In this document: piece after piece, positions 1 through 8,243 of the stretch | Layout of the letters: each line of letters opens with the position of its first letter | How positions within the stretch are numbered: position 1 is the stretch's first letter | Assembly (NCBI GenBank): GCA_050945815.1 | Contig: JBMNTQ010000002.1 | Coordinates: 1 to 44,636, forward strand | Source of the DNA: JBMNTQ01 sp050945815 | GTDB taxonomy: Bacteria; Bacillota; Clostridia; Christensenellales; JBMNTQ01 | Direction: 5' to 3' | DNA length: 44,636 nucleotides | The notes under the pieces: model-generated | Databases searched by the model: none | What the model saw: the letters and a program-made list of their open reading frames with translations, nothing else | What the model was told of the DNA's origin: nothing | Translations under genes and position numbers: made by a program

Positions 1-53
1 TGTCTCTCGCGGCTTACGTTTGCAGATCGGGCCTTGTATTTGCTTGAGCTTGA

Positions 54-716
54 TTAGGGCCGATGGTCTTCCGGGATGGATTTGGCAACACACAGGGCGC
101 TTACGCCGGCGGCGCCTGAGAGCAGCAGGGCGCGGGCGCATTCGCGGATTGTGCTGCCGGTGGTTAGGACATCGTCTATGAGGAGGATATGCTTGCCTTG
201 TACTTCCTTTGTGGCGAGGAAGGCGTTTTGAACGTTTTGGCGGCGTTTTTCAGCGCTCAGGCCGGTTTGGGGCGGGGTGTTTATTCGGCGGCTGAGGCCC
301 TGCAGCAGGGGCAGGCCGGTTTGTTCGCTTAGGCAGGCTGCCAGCAGATCCGACTGGTTGAAGCCCCGCTGTTTTTGCCGGCGGGGGTGGATGGGCACGG
401 CTGAGAGGGCGTCGGCTGGAAAGTTTGGCAGAGGATAGGCCCGCAGCAGCAGGGAACCTAGGGCGGGGGATAGGTAGCGGGCACCGTCGTATTTTAGCTT
501 CTGAATCATGAGACTGACCGGAGGCTTATATTCTACGACGCTGAACGCAAAGATCCCTTCGGCCAACGCTGACGGGGCATGGAGATAGCACAGCTTTGCG
601 TTGCAGGCGGGGCAGAAGTAGGCGCTCTGTGACAGGGCGGCTTCTCGGCCGCAGCCGCAGCACCCGATATTTGGATAGAGCAGGTTCAGCAGGGCGGAAA
701 CGGCGCGCTTGATCAT
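54..716 (-). CDS. comF: ComF family phosphoribosyltransferase-like protein
   Basis: 220 residues, the usual ComF length. The N-terminus has a zinc-ribbon-like cysteine set (C19, C20, C22, then C35-x2-C38), and the C-terminal half is a type I phosphoribosyltransferase fold with the PRPP-binding motif LLIDDVLTTGST at about 178-189. In transformable Gram-positives, ComF acts with the ComFA helicase in uptake of single-stranded DNA; in many non-competent Clostridia its role is unclear. The ATG (716-714) overlaps the recD2 stop by 4 nt (ATGA), so the two are probably translationally coupled, as the last genes of the metK-recD2-comF run. No comFA lies in the window. The family call is firm; a competence role is inference. 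Confidence 0.92.
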   Translation of the reverse strand: MIKRAVSALLNLLYPNIGCCGCGREAALSQSAYFCPACNAKLCYLHAPSALAEGIFAFSVVEYKPPVSLMIQKLKYDGARYLSPALGSLLLRAYPLPNFPADALSAVPIHPRRQKQRGFNQSDLLAACLSEQTGLPLLQGLSRRINTPPQTGLSAEKRRQNVQNAFLATKEVQGKHILLIDDVLTTGSTIRECARALLLSGAAGVSALCVAKSIPEDHRP

Positions 717-2887
717 GGCGAACCCCCGTGGAGCAGTTGTTCGAGGAGGGATGAAAGGCCGCTGTAGCGGCGGGCAATATGGTTGTTGTTGACCATGCGG
801 ACAACGCTTTGTTCCCGGCCGATAATCAGCACGGCTTTGCGCGCCCGCGTGATGGCTGTATAGAGCAGGTTGCGTGCAAACAGCATCGGCGGGCCGCCCA
901 GCAGGGGTAGCACCACAGCGGGGAATTCACTGCCTTGGCTTTTGTGGATGGACAGACAGTAGGCGAGATCCAGCTCGTCGGCCTGGCCGAAATCGTAGGA
1001 GGCTTCCCGGGCGTCGTCGAACAGCACGCGGATGGTTTTTTCTTGCTCGTCGATTGTCAGGATGCTGCCGATGTCGCCGTTGAAAACCCCTTGACCTTCT
1101 TCCTCCCCCCAGACCGCGGCTTTACGCCAGCCTAGCTTATAGTTGTTGCGGGTTTGGATGACGCGGTCGCCGACACGCAGCAGCTTTTCACCGAAGCTAT
1201 GCTGGGCTTTGCCTAAGGCTTCGGGATTGAGGGCTTGTTGAATCTGTTTGTTTAGGTTGATGACCCCCAGCTCCCCTTTTCTCATGGGGGACAGAACTTG
1301 GATGTCGCAGGCGGGGTCGAACCCCAGAAAGCCTTTTTTGCAGGCGGTTAGTGTTAGCTTTAAGGCGTCGGCTACATTGTCTCGGGGCAGGAAGCGAAAA
1401 TCGTCGAATTGGTCGAGGCTGGGGGCTTCCCCGCGGTTGATGCAATGGGCGTTGACTACGATGCCGGACTGGTGGCTTTGACGGTGGACCTCACGCAGGC
1501 GGCAAACCGGGACTGCGCCGCTGGCGATGATGTCTTTGAGGACATTGCCGGGGCCGACTGAGGGGAGTTGGTCGGCGTCGCCCACCATGATGAGGCGAGC
1601 GCCTTCGGGTAATGCCCGCAGCAGGGCGCGCATTAAGAAGATATCCACCATGGACATTTCATCGATGATGACTACGTCGCACAGCAGCGGGTGTTCCTGG
1701 TTGCGCTGGAATGTTTCGCCGTGGGCGTATTCCAGTAGGCGGTGGAGGGTGGCGGCTTCGTAGCCTGTGGCCTCACCCATGCGCTTGGCTGCGCGGCCGG
1801 TAGGGGCGCATAGCTCGACGCCTAGGCCCATAGACTGGAAGATGCGCAGGATGACGCGCAGGATGGTGGTTTTGCCTGTGCCTGGGCCGCCGGTGATGAC
1901 GCAGACGCCGTGGCTCAGGGCAAGGGAAACGGCTGCGCGCTGTTCGTCGGTCAGTTCCAGCCCTTCTTGATCTTGGGCTTCACGGATCAGATGGTCGGGG
2001 CTTTCTTCGTCGTGCACCAAGGCGCAGAGACGGCCGGCTACGTCGATTTCTGCGTAGAGCGGATGGGGGAGGTAGACGGCCTCGGTCTCGCCGTAGCGGC
2101 GCAGGAAGAGCTGTTGGAGGGCGATTAGATCCCCTAGGGCGGCTTCGATCTCCTCCGGCGGCAAGGACAACAGTTTCTCGGCTGTGGACAGCAGCGTTTC
2201 CTTGGGCAGGAAGGTGTGGCCTTCGCTCATGGCCCAAGACAGGGCGCCTTTGATGCCTGCTGCCAGACGGAAGGGTGAATCGGGCTGGATGCCCATTTTA
2301 AGGGCGATTTGGTCGGCAGTTTTGAAGCCGATGCCCTGGATGTCTTCCGCCATGCAGTAGGGATTTTCCCGGATTTTATCCAACGCTGTATCGCCGTAGG
2401 CTTTTTGCAGCTTGTAGGCCTGGCCTACGGTGATGCCGTAGTTTTGCAGACCTATGAGCAAATCCCGGGCAATTTTCTGTTCCCGAAAGGACTCGCTGAT
2501 GGTTTTGCATTTGGCTGGGCCGATTCCGCGCACTTCTTCCAGCCGGTGGGGAGCGTATTGCATGATGTTTAGCGTTTCTGCACCAAAAAGAGCGACAATT
2601 GCCGCAGCGGTGCTCTCGCCGATTCCGCGAATCACGCCGCTGGCCAAATATCGCTCGATGTCCTCTTCGTTGGAGGGGGTATGGACTTCATAGGACGTTA
2701 TTTTAAGCTGCCTGCCGTAGGAAGGATGGGCCACCCAGTCGCCGGTTAGGCTGACCCGCTCGCCTTCGCCTAGTAAGGGGACTTCTCCCACTGCAACGAC
2801 AAAATCATCGCCGGTGTTTACCTCTAGAACGGTAAACCCGTTTTCATCGTTGCGAAAGATGATGGCCTCGACAAACCCTTCCAGCAT
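713..2887 (-). CDS. recD2: RecD2-type SF1B DNA helicase
   Basis: 724 residues. The reading frame runs open further upstream into metK, but the start is placed at the ATG at 2887, preceded by an AAGGAT-like site and beginning MLEGFVEAII, the normal RecD2 N-terminus. Helix-hairpin-helix repeats (for example VRGIGPAK and IQGIGFKTAD) lie in the first 230 residues. They are followed by Walker A GGPGTGKTT near residue 335, Walker B IDEMSMVD, and the C-terminal UvrD-like segment with SIHKSQGSEF. RecD2 is a 5'-3' helicase acting alone in repair and fork maintenance in bacteria that lack RecBC, consistent with AddAB elsewhere in the window. Only 2 nt separate it from metK upstream; it overlaps comF downstream. 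Confidence 0.95.
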   Translation of the reverse strand: MLEGFVEAIIFRNDENGFTVLEVNTGDDFVVAVGEVPLLGEGERVSLTGDWVAHPSYGRQLKITSYEVHTPSNEEDIERYLASGVIRGIGESTAAAIVALFGAETLNIMQYAPHRLEEVRGIGPAKCKTISESFREQKIARDLLIGLQNYGITVGQAYKLQKAYGDTALDKIRENPYCMAEDIQGIGFKTADQIALKMGIQPDSPFRLAAGIKGALSWAMSEGHTFLPKETLLSTAEKLLSLPPEEIEAALGDLIALQQLFLRRYGETEAVYLPHPLYAEIDVAGRLCALVHDEESPDHLIREAQDQEGLELTDEQRAAVSLALSHGVCVITGGPGTGKTTILRVILRIFQSMGLGVELCAPTGRAAKRMGEATGYEAATLHRLLEYAHGETFQRNQEHPLLCDVVIIDEMSMVDIFLMRALLRALPEGARLIMVGDADQLPSVGPGNVLKDIIASGAVPVCRLREVHRQSHQSGIVVNAHCINRGEAPSLDQFDDFRFLPRDNVADALKLTLTACKKGFLGFDPACDIQVLSPMRKGELGVINLNKQIQQALNPEALGKAQHSFGEKLLRVGDRVIQTRNNYKLGWRKAAVWGEEEGQGVFNGDIGSILTIDEQEKTIRVLFDDAREASYDFGQADELDLAYCLSIHKSQGSEFPAVVLPLLGGPPMLFARNLLYTAITRARKAVLIIGREQSVVRMVNNNHIARRYSGLSSLLEQLLHGGSP

Positions 2888-2889
2888 CA

Positions 2890-4056
2890 CTAGGCATCCT
2901 TTTTTAAGGTGGCGGCCAGATCCAACTTTTCCCAGGGGAGGTTTAGGTCGGTTCTGCCGAAATGGCCATAGGCCGCAGTCTGCTGGTAGATGGGCCGGCG
3001 CAAATCCAGCAAATCTAAAATAGCTTGGGGCCGCAGGTCGAAATGCTTTTGAGCAAGGGCGGACAGCGCTTCGTCGCTGATTTGGCCGGTGCCGAACGTT
3101 TCGATGGCTACGGAGGTGGGCCTTGCCACGCCGATGGCGTAGGACAAGGCGACTTCGCACTTTTTCGCCAGGCCGGCAGCTACGATGTTTTTCGCGACGT
3201 AGCGGGCGGCATAGGCGGCGCTGCGGTCGACTTTGGTGGGATCCTTTCCGGAGAAGGCGCCGCCGCCGTGGCGGGCATAGCCGCCGTAGGTGTCTACGAT
3301 GATTTTACGGCCGGTCAGACCGCTGTCTCCATGGGGACCGCCGATGACGAAGCGGCCGGTGGGGTTGATGAAAACCTTGGTGTTTGCATCCAATAGATTG
3401 GCAGGCACGGTTTTCTTGATGATTTCGTTGTAGATGCCTTCGCGGATTTCCTCGATGGAGAAAGCATCGCTGTGCTGGGCGGACAAGACCACGGCATCGA
3501 TTCGCACCGGAGTGTCGCCGTCGTATTCGATGGTGACTTGAGATTTGCTGTCCGGCTGCAAGAAAGGCAGGACGCCGGTTTTTCTTGCTTTCGTAGTGGC
3601 TCTGGTCAGTTGGTGGGCCAGGGCGATGGGCAAGGGCATCAGCTCGTCGGTTTCGTCACACGCAAAGCCAAACATCATGCCTTGGTCGCCGGCACCGGTA
3701 TCTTTGCCGCCGCTGTCGCGCACTTCCAAGGCAGCGTTGACCCCTTGGGCAATGTCGGAGGATTGTTCGTCGATGGCGGTGAGGATGGCGCAGGCATTGC
3801 CGTCGAAGCCAGCTTCCGCGCAGCTGTAGCCAATTTCGTTGATGGTGGCTCGGGCGATGCTGGGGATGTCGACATAGCAGTTTGTGCTGATTTCGCCCAT
3901 GACCAGCACAAGGCCGGTGGTGCAGGCGGTTTCGCAGGCAACGCGGCCGTATGGGTCTTGCGCTAAAATCGCGTCTAATACGGCATCGGAAATCTGGTCG
4001 CAGACTTTATCCGGATGGCCTTCGCTGACAGATTCCGAAGTAAAAATTCTTTTCAT
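2890..4056 (-). CDS. metK: S-adenosylmethionine synthetase
   Basis: 388 residues, full length. It makes S-adenosylmethionine from methionine and ATP. Visible family signatures are the N-terminal SEGHPDKVCDQISD, the GAGDQGMMFG hexapeptide region and the glycine-rich GGAFSGKDPTKVDRS P-loop-like segment. The ATG is preceded by TAGGAGG. It is first in a minus-strand operon with recD2 and comF. Upstream lie a SAM-I riboswitch and a terminator hairpin, so transcription should stop when SAM is plentiful. That control would extend to recD2 and comF unless they have internal promoters. Confidence 0.98.
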   Translation of the reverse strand: MKRIFTSESVSEGHPDKVCDQISDAVLDAILAQDPYGRVACETACTTGLVLVMGEISTNCYVDIPSIARATINEIGYSCAEAGFDGNACAILTAIDEQSSDIAQGVNAALEVRDSGGKDTGAGDQGMMFGFACDETDELMPLPIALAHQLTRATTKARKTGVLPFLQPDSKSQVTIEYDGDTPVRIDAVVLSAQHSDAFSIEEIREGIYNEIIKKTVPANLLDANTKVFINPTGRFVIGGPHGDSGLTGRKIIVDTYGGYARHGGGAFSGKDPTKVDRSAAYAARYVAKNIVAAGLAKKCEVALSYAIGVARPTSVAIETFGTGQISDEALSALAQKHFDLRPQAILDLLDLRRPIYQQTAAYGHFGRTDLNLPWEKLDLAATLKKDA

Positions 4057-4080
4057 AACGGTTAACCTCCTAAGAATAGA

Positions 4081-4116
4081 TAAAAATAAATTCCCTCGCC
4101 GCTATTGGAGAGGGAA
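4081..4116 (-). terminator. Intrinsic terminator of the metK SAM riboswitch
   Basis: Read on the minus strand, TTCCCTC (from 4116) pairs with GAGGGAA (to 4091) and is followed by a T-rich run (4090-4081). It lies between the aptamer and the metK ribosome-binding site, where the SAM-I expression platform should be. Confidence 0.85.
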
Positions 4117-4138
4117 TGGGCTTTGCCATCATATACCC

Positions 4139-4231
4139 CCTCATCTTTCAAGCAAAAGCTTGCGGGAATTGGCACCGGACACGCCGGTTGCCGGGTTTCA
4201 CAGGGCCCGTCCCTCCACCTCTCTGGATAAG
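4139..4231 (-). promoter_or_regulatory. SAM-I (S-box) riboswitch aptamer
   Basis: The minus strand carries the S-box signature in order: TTATCCAGAG, GGTGGAGGGAC, GGCCC, GAAACCCGGCAACC, GGTGCCAATTCC and finally GAAAGATGAG. The aptamer ends just before the terminator at 4116-4081 and controls metK. SAM binding is expected to favour the terminator. The match covers all conserved blocks. Confidence 0.95.
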
Positions 4232-4241
4232 GTATAAATTT

Positions 4242-4269
4242 ATTATATCAGCAATCGCATGTTTGTCAA
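4242..4269 (-). promoter_or_regulatory. metK promoter (sigma-A type)
   Basis: On the minus strand, TTGACA (4269-4264), a 16-nt spacer and TATAAT (4247-4242). Both hexamers match the consensus perfectly. The implied start is a few bases before the SAM-I aptamer. Confidence 0.85.
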
Positions 4270-4314
4270 TAGGAAACACCTCTGCTAAAAGCCTTGGATG
4301 GGATACGGTTTTTC

Positions 4315-4343
4315 TGGACAAAGGCTGAGGATTCTTTTATACT
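4315..4343 (+). promoter_or_regulatory. Promoter for the TtcA-like gene
   Basis: TGGACA (4315-4320), a 17-nt spacer, TATACT (4338-4343). It diverges from the metK promoter about 45 bp away. The implied transcript start near 4350 argues against the GTG at 4356 as the translation start of the downstream gene. Confidence 0.6.
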
Positions 4344-4403
4344 GGTTTTTGATGTGTGGGGGCGCTGTTTAAAATGGCGCTTGAAGGACGGGAGGAAATG
4401 GGC

Positions 4404-5168
4404 TTGAGGAAAACCCTGGGCGGCATCCGCCGGGCGGATCGGGATTGGAATATGATTGAGGACAATGACCGCATTGCTGTGGGCGTATCCGGCGGGAAAG
4501 ACAGTATGTTGCTGTTGTATGCGCTGCATTTGTATCGGCGGTTTTCCCGGCGGGCTTATTCTTTGGAGGCGATTACGCTGGAGATGGGCTTCGAGCCTTT
4601 TGATGTGACGCCTATTCGGGCGTTTTGCCGGGAGATAGGGGTTTCGTATCGAAGCGTACCGACGCAGATTGCCCAGGTTGTGTTTGAGCATCGTAAGGAG
4701 AAGAACCCTTGTGCCCTATGTGCGAAAATGCGCCGGGGAGTTTTGCATGATGCGGCAAAGGCCGCAGGCTGTAATAAGCTGGCTTTAGGGCATACTCGAG
4801 ACGACGCTTTGGAGACTTTATTGCTCAGCTTGCTTTACGAGGGGCGTTTTAATGTATTTTCGCCGGTGACGTATTTAGACCGTAAGGATATTACGGTGAT
4901 TCGTCCGATGGTGTACTTGAGCGAGGAGCATGTACGAAACGCGGTGCGGCAGCAAAGCTTGCCGATTGTGGTCAACCCTTGTCCTGCCAACGGCCACACC
5001 AAGCGGCAGGAGATGAAGGAACTGTTGGCTTTGCTGGGCGGAATATGCCCGGATAGTAAGGATAAGCTGCAGAATGCCTTGATGCGCCATGAGAGCTATA
5101 ACCTGTGGGACCGGGAGCGGATTTTGGAAACCAACCGGCGCTTGATGGAGGCGCGGCGAGGCCTGTAG
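4404..5168 (+). CDS. TtcA-family tRNA 2-thiolation protein (ATP-pyrophosphatase fold)
   Basis: 254 residues from the chosen TTG at 4404, which has GGAGG at 4391-4395 with an 8-nt spacer. An ATG at 4398 sits too close to that site, and the in-frame GTG at 4356 lies almost at the predicted transcript start. The protein has the PP-loop SGGKDS (about 29-34), a C103-x2-C106 pair and a third Cys near 193 in NPCPANGH. This is the pattern that binds the 4Fe-4S cluster in TtcA/TtuA-type enzymes, which activate the target tRNA base with ATP and insert sulfur. TtcA proper thiolates C32. The exact tRNA position modified here cannot be told from sequence. Confidence 0.85.
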   Translation: MRKTLGGIRRADRDWNMIEDNDRIAVGVSGGKDSMLLLYALHLYRRFSRRAYSLEAITLEMGFEPFDVTPIRAFCREIGVSYRSVPTQIAQVVFEHRKEKNPCALCAKMRRGVLHDAAKAAGCNKLALGHTRDDALETLLLSLLYEGRFNVFSPVTYLDRKDITVIRPMVYLSEEHVRNAVRQQSLPIVVNPCPANGHTKRQEMKELLALLGGICPDSKDKLQNALMRHESYNLWDRERILETNRRLMEARRGL

Positions 5169-5190
5169 GAGAAACCTAGGGGCATGTTAA

Positions 5191-5226
5191 AAGCTCCCGG
5201 CAAATTTGCCGGGAGCTTGTTTGCTT
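5191..5226. terminator. Bidirectional terminator between convergent genes
   Basis: A perfect 14-bp inverted repeat (5191-5204 with 5205-5218) has T-rich sequence on its plus-strand side (5219-5226) and A-rich bases on the other. It lies between the converging TtcA-like gene and the LCP gene and probably ends both transcripts. Confidence 0.85.
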
Positions 5227-5228
5227 TT

Positions 5229-6221
5229 TTAATTGTACATGACATCTAGGAGATAGTCCTTAGCTTTGGACCAATCAATGATTACCTGTTCGTTGACGAT
5301 GTTGGAGGCCTCTAATACATAATGGTTCATGTTGTCTACGTCTAGGTTGACCAGAATCGAGGCTAGGGCGAGGATTTGCTCGAGGTTTAGGTTGGTGTCG
5401 ACATAATCTTGGAACTCGTTGTAGAGGGTGGTGGCCGTGGCAACTGCGCCCAATTCCTTGATGCGGGTGGCCATGCCCTTGATGTAGAGCTGTTGGTTTT
5501 TTGCGCGGGAGAAATCGCTGTCGCTGTAGGCTTTGCGCACGCGGACGAAATGCAGCGCTTCTTGGCCGTTTAGCACCACGGAATCGCCGGCTTTGCCGAT
5601 TCGGGGTACATCGCGTTCTAATGTGACGGGTACGCCGCCTAGGGAATCGGTGATGGCGCCGAAGCCGTCCATCTCGACGCTGATGAAGTAGTCTACCGGG
5701 ACGGTGATGCCGCTGGAGGTCAGCAGGTTGGAAATCGTGCCGCGGAAGGTATCGTACCGCTGGGCGTCGGTCGTGCCGCCTTGGACAAAGGAATCGGTGA
5801 TTTTACCCTTGTAGGTTTTGGTGACGTTGCCGTCCTCATCGATTTTGCGGATATCGACTTGTGTGTCTCTGGGGATGCTCATCATGGATACGTTTTTAGT
5901 CTGTTTGTTGACAGTTAGGAGGATGATGGCATCGATGTTATATCCGCGGTTGGTTTCTTGGACATAGCTTTGGGTTTCGTCTTTGTCGCGCCCTAAAAGC
6001 GCGATGTTGACAACGTTATGGTCGAAGGAGACCACTTGCTCCGGCCCGTTGGAGGGGTTTAGGGTTACCTGAATATCGTCGTTGCGTTTTTCGAAAGCGA
6101 GGTCCGGATTTTGGAACACACGCTTGAAATAGTCGTAGCCGAATACGCCCAGCCCAATGCCGGATAGGATCAATATACAGAGAAAAACCCCTAATATTTT
6201 AACCAATTTGCTGCGTTTCAA
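5229..6221 (-). CDS. LytR-CpsA-Psr (LCP) family wall glycopolymer ligase
   Basis: 330 residues. The start is a TTG at 6221 with GGAGG 6-7 nt upstream. A short basic N-terminus is followed by one membrane helix (about residues 8-29), then an extracellular LCP domain. Family marks include NVVNIALLGRD, the NIDAIILLTVN strand and SIPRDTQV, whose Arg contacts the polyprenyl pyrophosphate. LCP enzymes transfer teichoic acid or other glycopolymers from lipid carriers to peptidoglycan. The gene follows pyrG after a 271-nt gap holding a TATAAT (6319-6314) without a good -35, so it probably has its own promoter. The particular polymer is unknown. Confidence 0.93.
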   Translation of the reverse strand: MKRSKLVKILGVFLCILILSGIGLGVFGYDYFKRVFQNPDLAFEKRNDDIQVTLNPSNGPEQVVSFDHNVVNIALLGRDKDETQSYVQETNRGYNIDAIILLTVNKQTKNVSMMSIPRDTQVDIRKIDEDGNVTKTYKGKITDSFVQGGTTDAQRYDTFRGTISNLLTSSGITVPVDYFISVEMDGFGAITDSLGGVPVTLERDVPRIGKAGDSVVLNGQEALHFVRVRKAYSDSDFSRAKNQQLYIKGMATRIKELGAVATATTLYNEFQDYVDTNLNLEQILALASILVNLDVDNMNHYVLEASNIVNEQVIIDWSKAKDYLLDVMYN

Positions 6222-6492
6222 AGTACACCTCCAAATAAATGCTTGTCCGCCCTAAGACAGAACAAGTCGCCCTTATTGGCCGGATGGGCCATTTGGGGCT
6301 TGCATACTGTACTATTATACACGGTATTGGGATATTTGCCTATCAAAATTACATATTTTTAGCAGATTTGCCTTGCAAAACCCGCTGTCACCTTACGTTT
6401 CTTTTTAGTATCCGCAATGGATGGTTGTTTTGAACAGGGAAAATTTCCCAAGGGAAGGCTGTTGCCAAATAGGGGTTTGGCACAGAATTCCA
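6222..6492 (-). other. Intergenic region between pyrG and the LCP gene
   Basis: No gene is supported here. On the minus strand there is a weak hairpin TGCCAAA/TTTGGCA just after pyrG, and a TATAAT box at 6319-6314. A TTGATA lies 21 nt before that box, too far for a standard sigma-A promoter, so the LCP promoter is only tentative. Confidence 0.35.
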
Positions 6493-8130
6493 TCAGAGCT
6501 TTAAACGCAGTTGGCTTCCGTCTTGTGCATAGCACAGGGCTGCTTGCAAAAACGCGTTGAACAGCGGATGGCTGCGGTTGGGCCGGGAACGGAATTCGGG
6601 ATTGAACTGGACGCCCAGAAAGAAGGGGTGGCCTTGGAGCTCTACGATTTCCACGATGCCCTGGCTCATGCCGGAAACTTGCAGCCCTTTTTCGTGCAGG
6701 GCGGTGAGGTATTGTCCGTTTAGGGCGCTGCGGTGGCGGTGGCGTTCGTGGATAATGGTTTTGCCGTAGGCTTTGGACGCCAGCGAATCGCCGGTTAGTT
6801 GGATATCCTGGCTGCCCAGACGCATGGGTATTTGGGGAAGCGGGCTTTTGGGCGGCTCGAAGGGCAGCTCTTGAACAACGGGGAACGGCGTATCCGGCGC
6901 GAGGTCGGAGCGGTTGGCTCCGGATAGGTGCAGCACGTTGCGGGCGAATTCGATGACTGCTATTTCCATACCGGAATTGATGCCGAAAAAGGGCAGGTTG
7001 TTTTTGCGAGCACACTGGACTGCCAAAAGCTTGCCCTCGACTCCCAAATCATCGTAGCTGCCCGGCAGAAGTAAGCCTTGAACGCCTTCCAGCAAGGTGC
7101 AGGCGGTGGCTTCGTCTGTAAACTGGCAGGAGGACAGCCACACAAGCTCGACCTCTGTTTCGTTGGAAACGCCGGCGTGGTGTGTGGCTTCTGCTACGGA
7201 GAGGTAGGCATCGCGCAGCTCGGTAAAGCGGCCGACGAGGGCCAGCTTGATCTTGTGTTTGGGCTGGGTGCTGCGCTTTACCATGGCTTTCCATTCGTCC
7301 AGCGCGGGCGGCGGGCAGGTAAGGCAGAGCTTTTTGCACACAATGCGCCCTAACCCTTGGGCTTCCAGCATCAGGGGTACTTCGTATAGCGTAGGCACAT
7401 CCTGGTTTTCGATGACGCAGTCCTCTTCGACATTGCAGAACAGCGCCAGCTTTTTTTTGACATCCTGGGAGAGGGCGTATTCCGTGCGGCATACGATGAT
7501 GTCTGGTTGGATGCCGATGGAGCGCAGCTCGCGGACGCTGTGCTGGGTGGGTTTGGTTTTGATTTCACCGGCAGAGGCGATGTAGGGGACCAATGTGACG
7601 TGGATGTGTACGCAATTTTCCGGGCCCAGTTCCCACTTGAGCTGGCGTACGGCTTCTAGAAAGGGCTGGGATTCCATGTCGCCTACAGTGCCGCCTATTT
7701 CTGTGATGACAACGTCCGGGCCGGAGGTTTTCGCTACCCGAAACACATTTTCCTTGATTTCATCGGTGATGTGGGGGATAACCTGGACGGTTTCTCCCAT
7801 ATATTCTCCCCGGCGTTCTTTTAGGATGACGGACCAGTAGATTTCGCCGGACGTGATGTTGCAAACGCCTGTTAGATTTTCGTCGATGAAGCGCTCGTAG
7901 TGGCCTACGTCCAGGTCGCACTGGGCGCCGTCGTCGGTTACATAGACTTCTCCATGCTGGAAGGGCGACATGCCTGCCGGATCGATGTTGATGTAAGGGT
8001 CGAATTTTTGTATGGCGATTTTCAGGCCCCGGGCTTTGAGCAGGCGTCCTAAGGCTGCTGCTGTGATGCCCTTTCCCAAAGATGAAACCACGCCGCCACT
8101 TACAAAGATATATTTCGTATTCATAGACAA
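6493..8130 (-). CDS. pyrG: CTP synthase with a glutaminase domain lacking the catalytic Cys and His
   Basis: 545 residues, family length. The start is a TTG at 8130 with GGGGG 7 nt upstream; an ATG at 8124 would shift numbering by two. The N-terminal synthetase half (about 1-270) looks complete: SSLGKGI P-loop, SPFQHGEVYVTDDGA, EIGGTVGDMES, KTKPTQHSV. It makes CTP from UTP, ATP and ammonia. The C-terminal class I amidotransferase half is aligned end to end but has lost its active site. GICLGMQ reads GINSGME (Asn385 for the nucleophile Cys) and QFHPEF reads QFNPEF (Asn510 for the catalytic His; Glu512 is kept). The oxyanion strand PGGFG reads PGSYD, and HRHRYEVN reads HRHRSALN. Glutamine use should be impossible, leaving ammonia-dependent activity. 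A nearby DUF1934 gene is a usual Firmicutes pyrG neighbour. Confidence 0.95.
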   Translation of the reverse strand: MSMNTKYIFVSGGVVSSLGKGITAAALGRLLKARGLKIAIQKFDPYINIDPAGMSPFQHGEVYVTDDGAQCDLDVGHYERFIDENLTGVCNITSGEIYWSVILKERRGEYMGETVQVIPHITDEIKENVFRVAKTSGPDVVITEIGGTVGDMESQPFLEAVRQLKWELGPENCVHIHVTLVPYIASAGEIKTKPTQHSVRELRSIGIQPDIIVCRTEYALSQDVKKKLALFCNVEEDCVIENQDVPTLYEVPLMLEAQGLGRIVCKKLCLTCPPPALDEWKAMVKRSTQPKHKIKLALVGRFTELRDAYLSVAEATHHAGVSNETEVELVWLSSCQFTDEATACTLLEGVQGLLLPGSYDDLGVEGKLLAVQCARKNNLPFFGINSGMEIAVIEFARNVLHLSGANRSDLAPDTPFPVVQELPFEPPKSPLPQIPMRLGSQDIQLTGDSLASKAYGKTIIHERHRHRSALNGQYLTALHEKGLQVSGMSQGIVEIVELQGHPFFLGVQFNPEFRSRPNRSHPLFNAFLQAALCYAQDGSQLRLKL

Positions 8131-8196
8131 TCATGTACCCCCATCAAAATATCATACTTTGCCATTTTAGCCCTGCAAGTTCGGCTATGTCAAGGA

Positions 8197-8231
8197 TAAA
8201 AACCGACCGGGCGGTGTTTGGGCCCGGTCGG
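8197..8231 (-). terminator. Intrinsic terminator after the MBL-fold hydrolase gene
   Basis: A 10-bp stem (8203-8212 with 8222-8231) is followed on the minus strand by TTTTTATCC. It separates the hydrolase gene from pyrG. Confidence 0.8.
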
Positions 8232-8243
8232 ATCAGACAATCT

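Noticed and set aside
6967..6984. A sequencing error as the cause of the lost PyrG Cys
   Set aside because: Two bases would have to be wrong at the Cys codon. Independent changes also occur at the His codon, the oxyanion strand and the RYEVN segment, all without a frame break.
7760..8134. 124-codon frame with its own ATG (8134) overlapping the pyrG start
   Set aside because: The ATG is at a fair distance from GGGGG, but the translation is Arg/His-rich shadow sequence and pyrG in the other frame is conserved.
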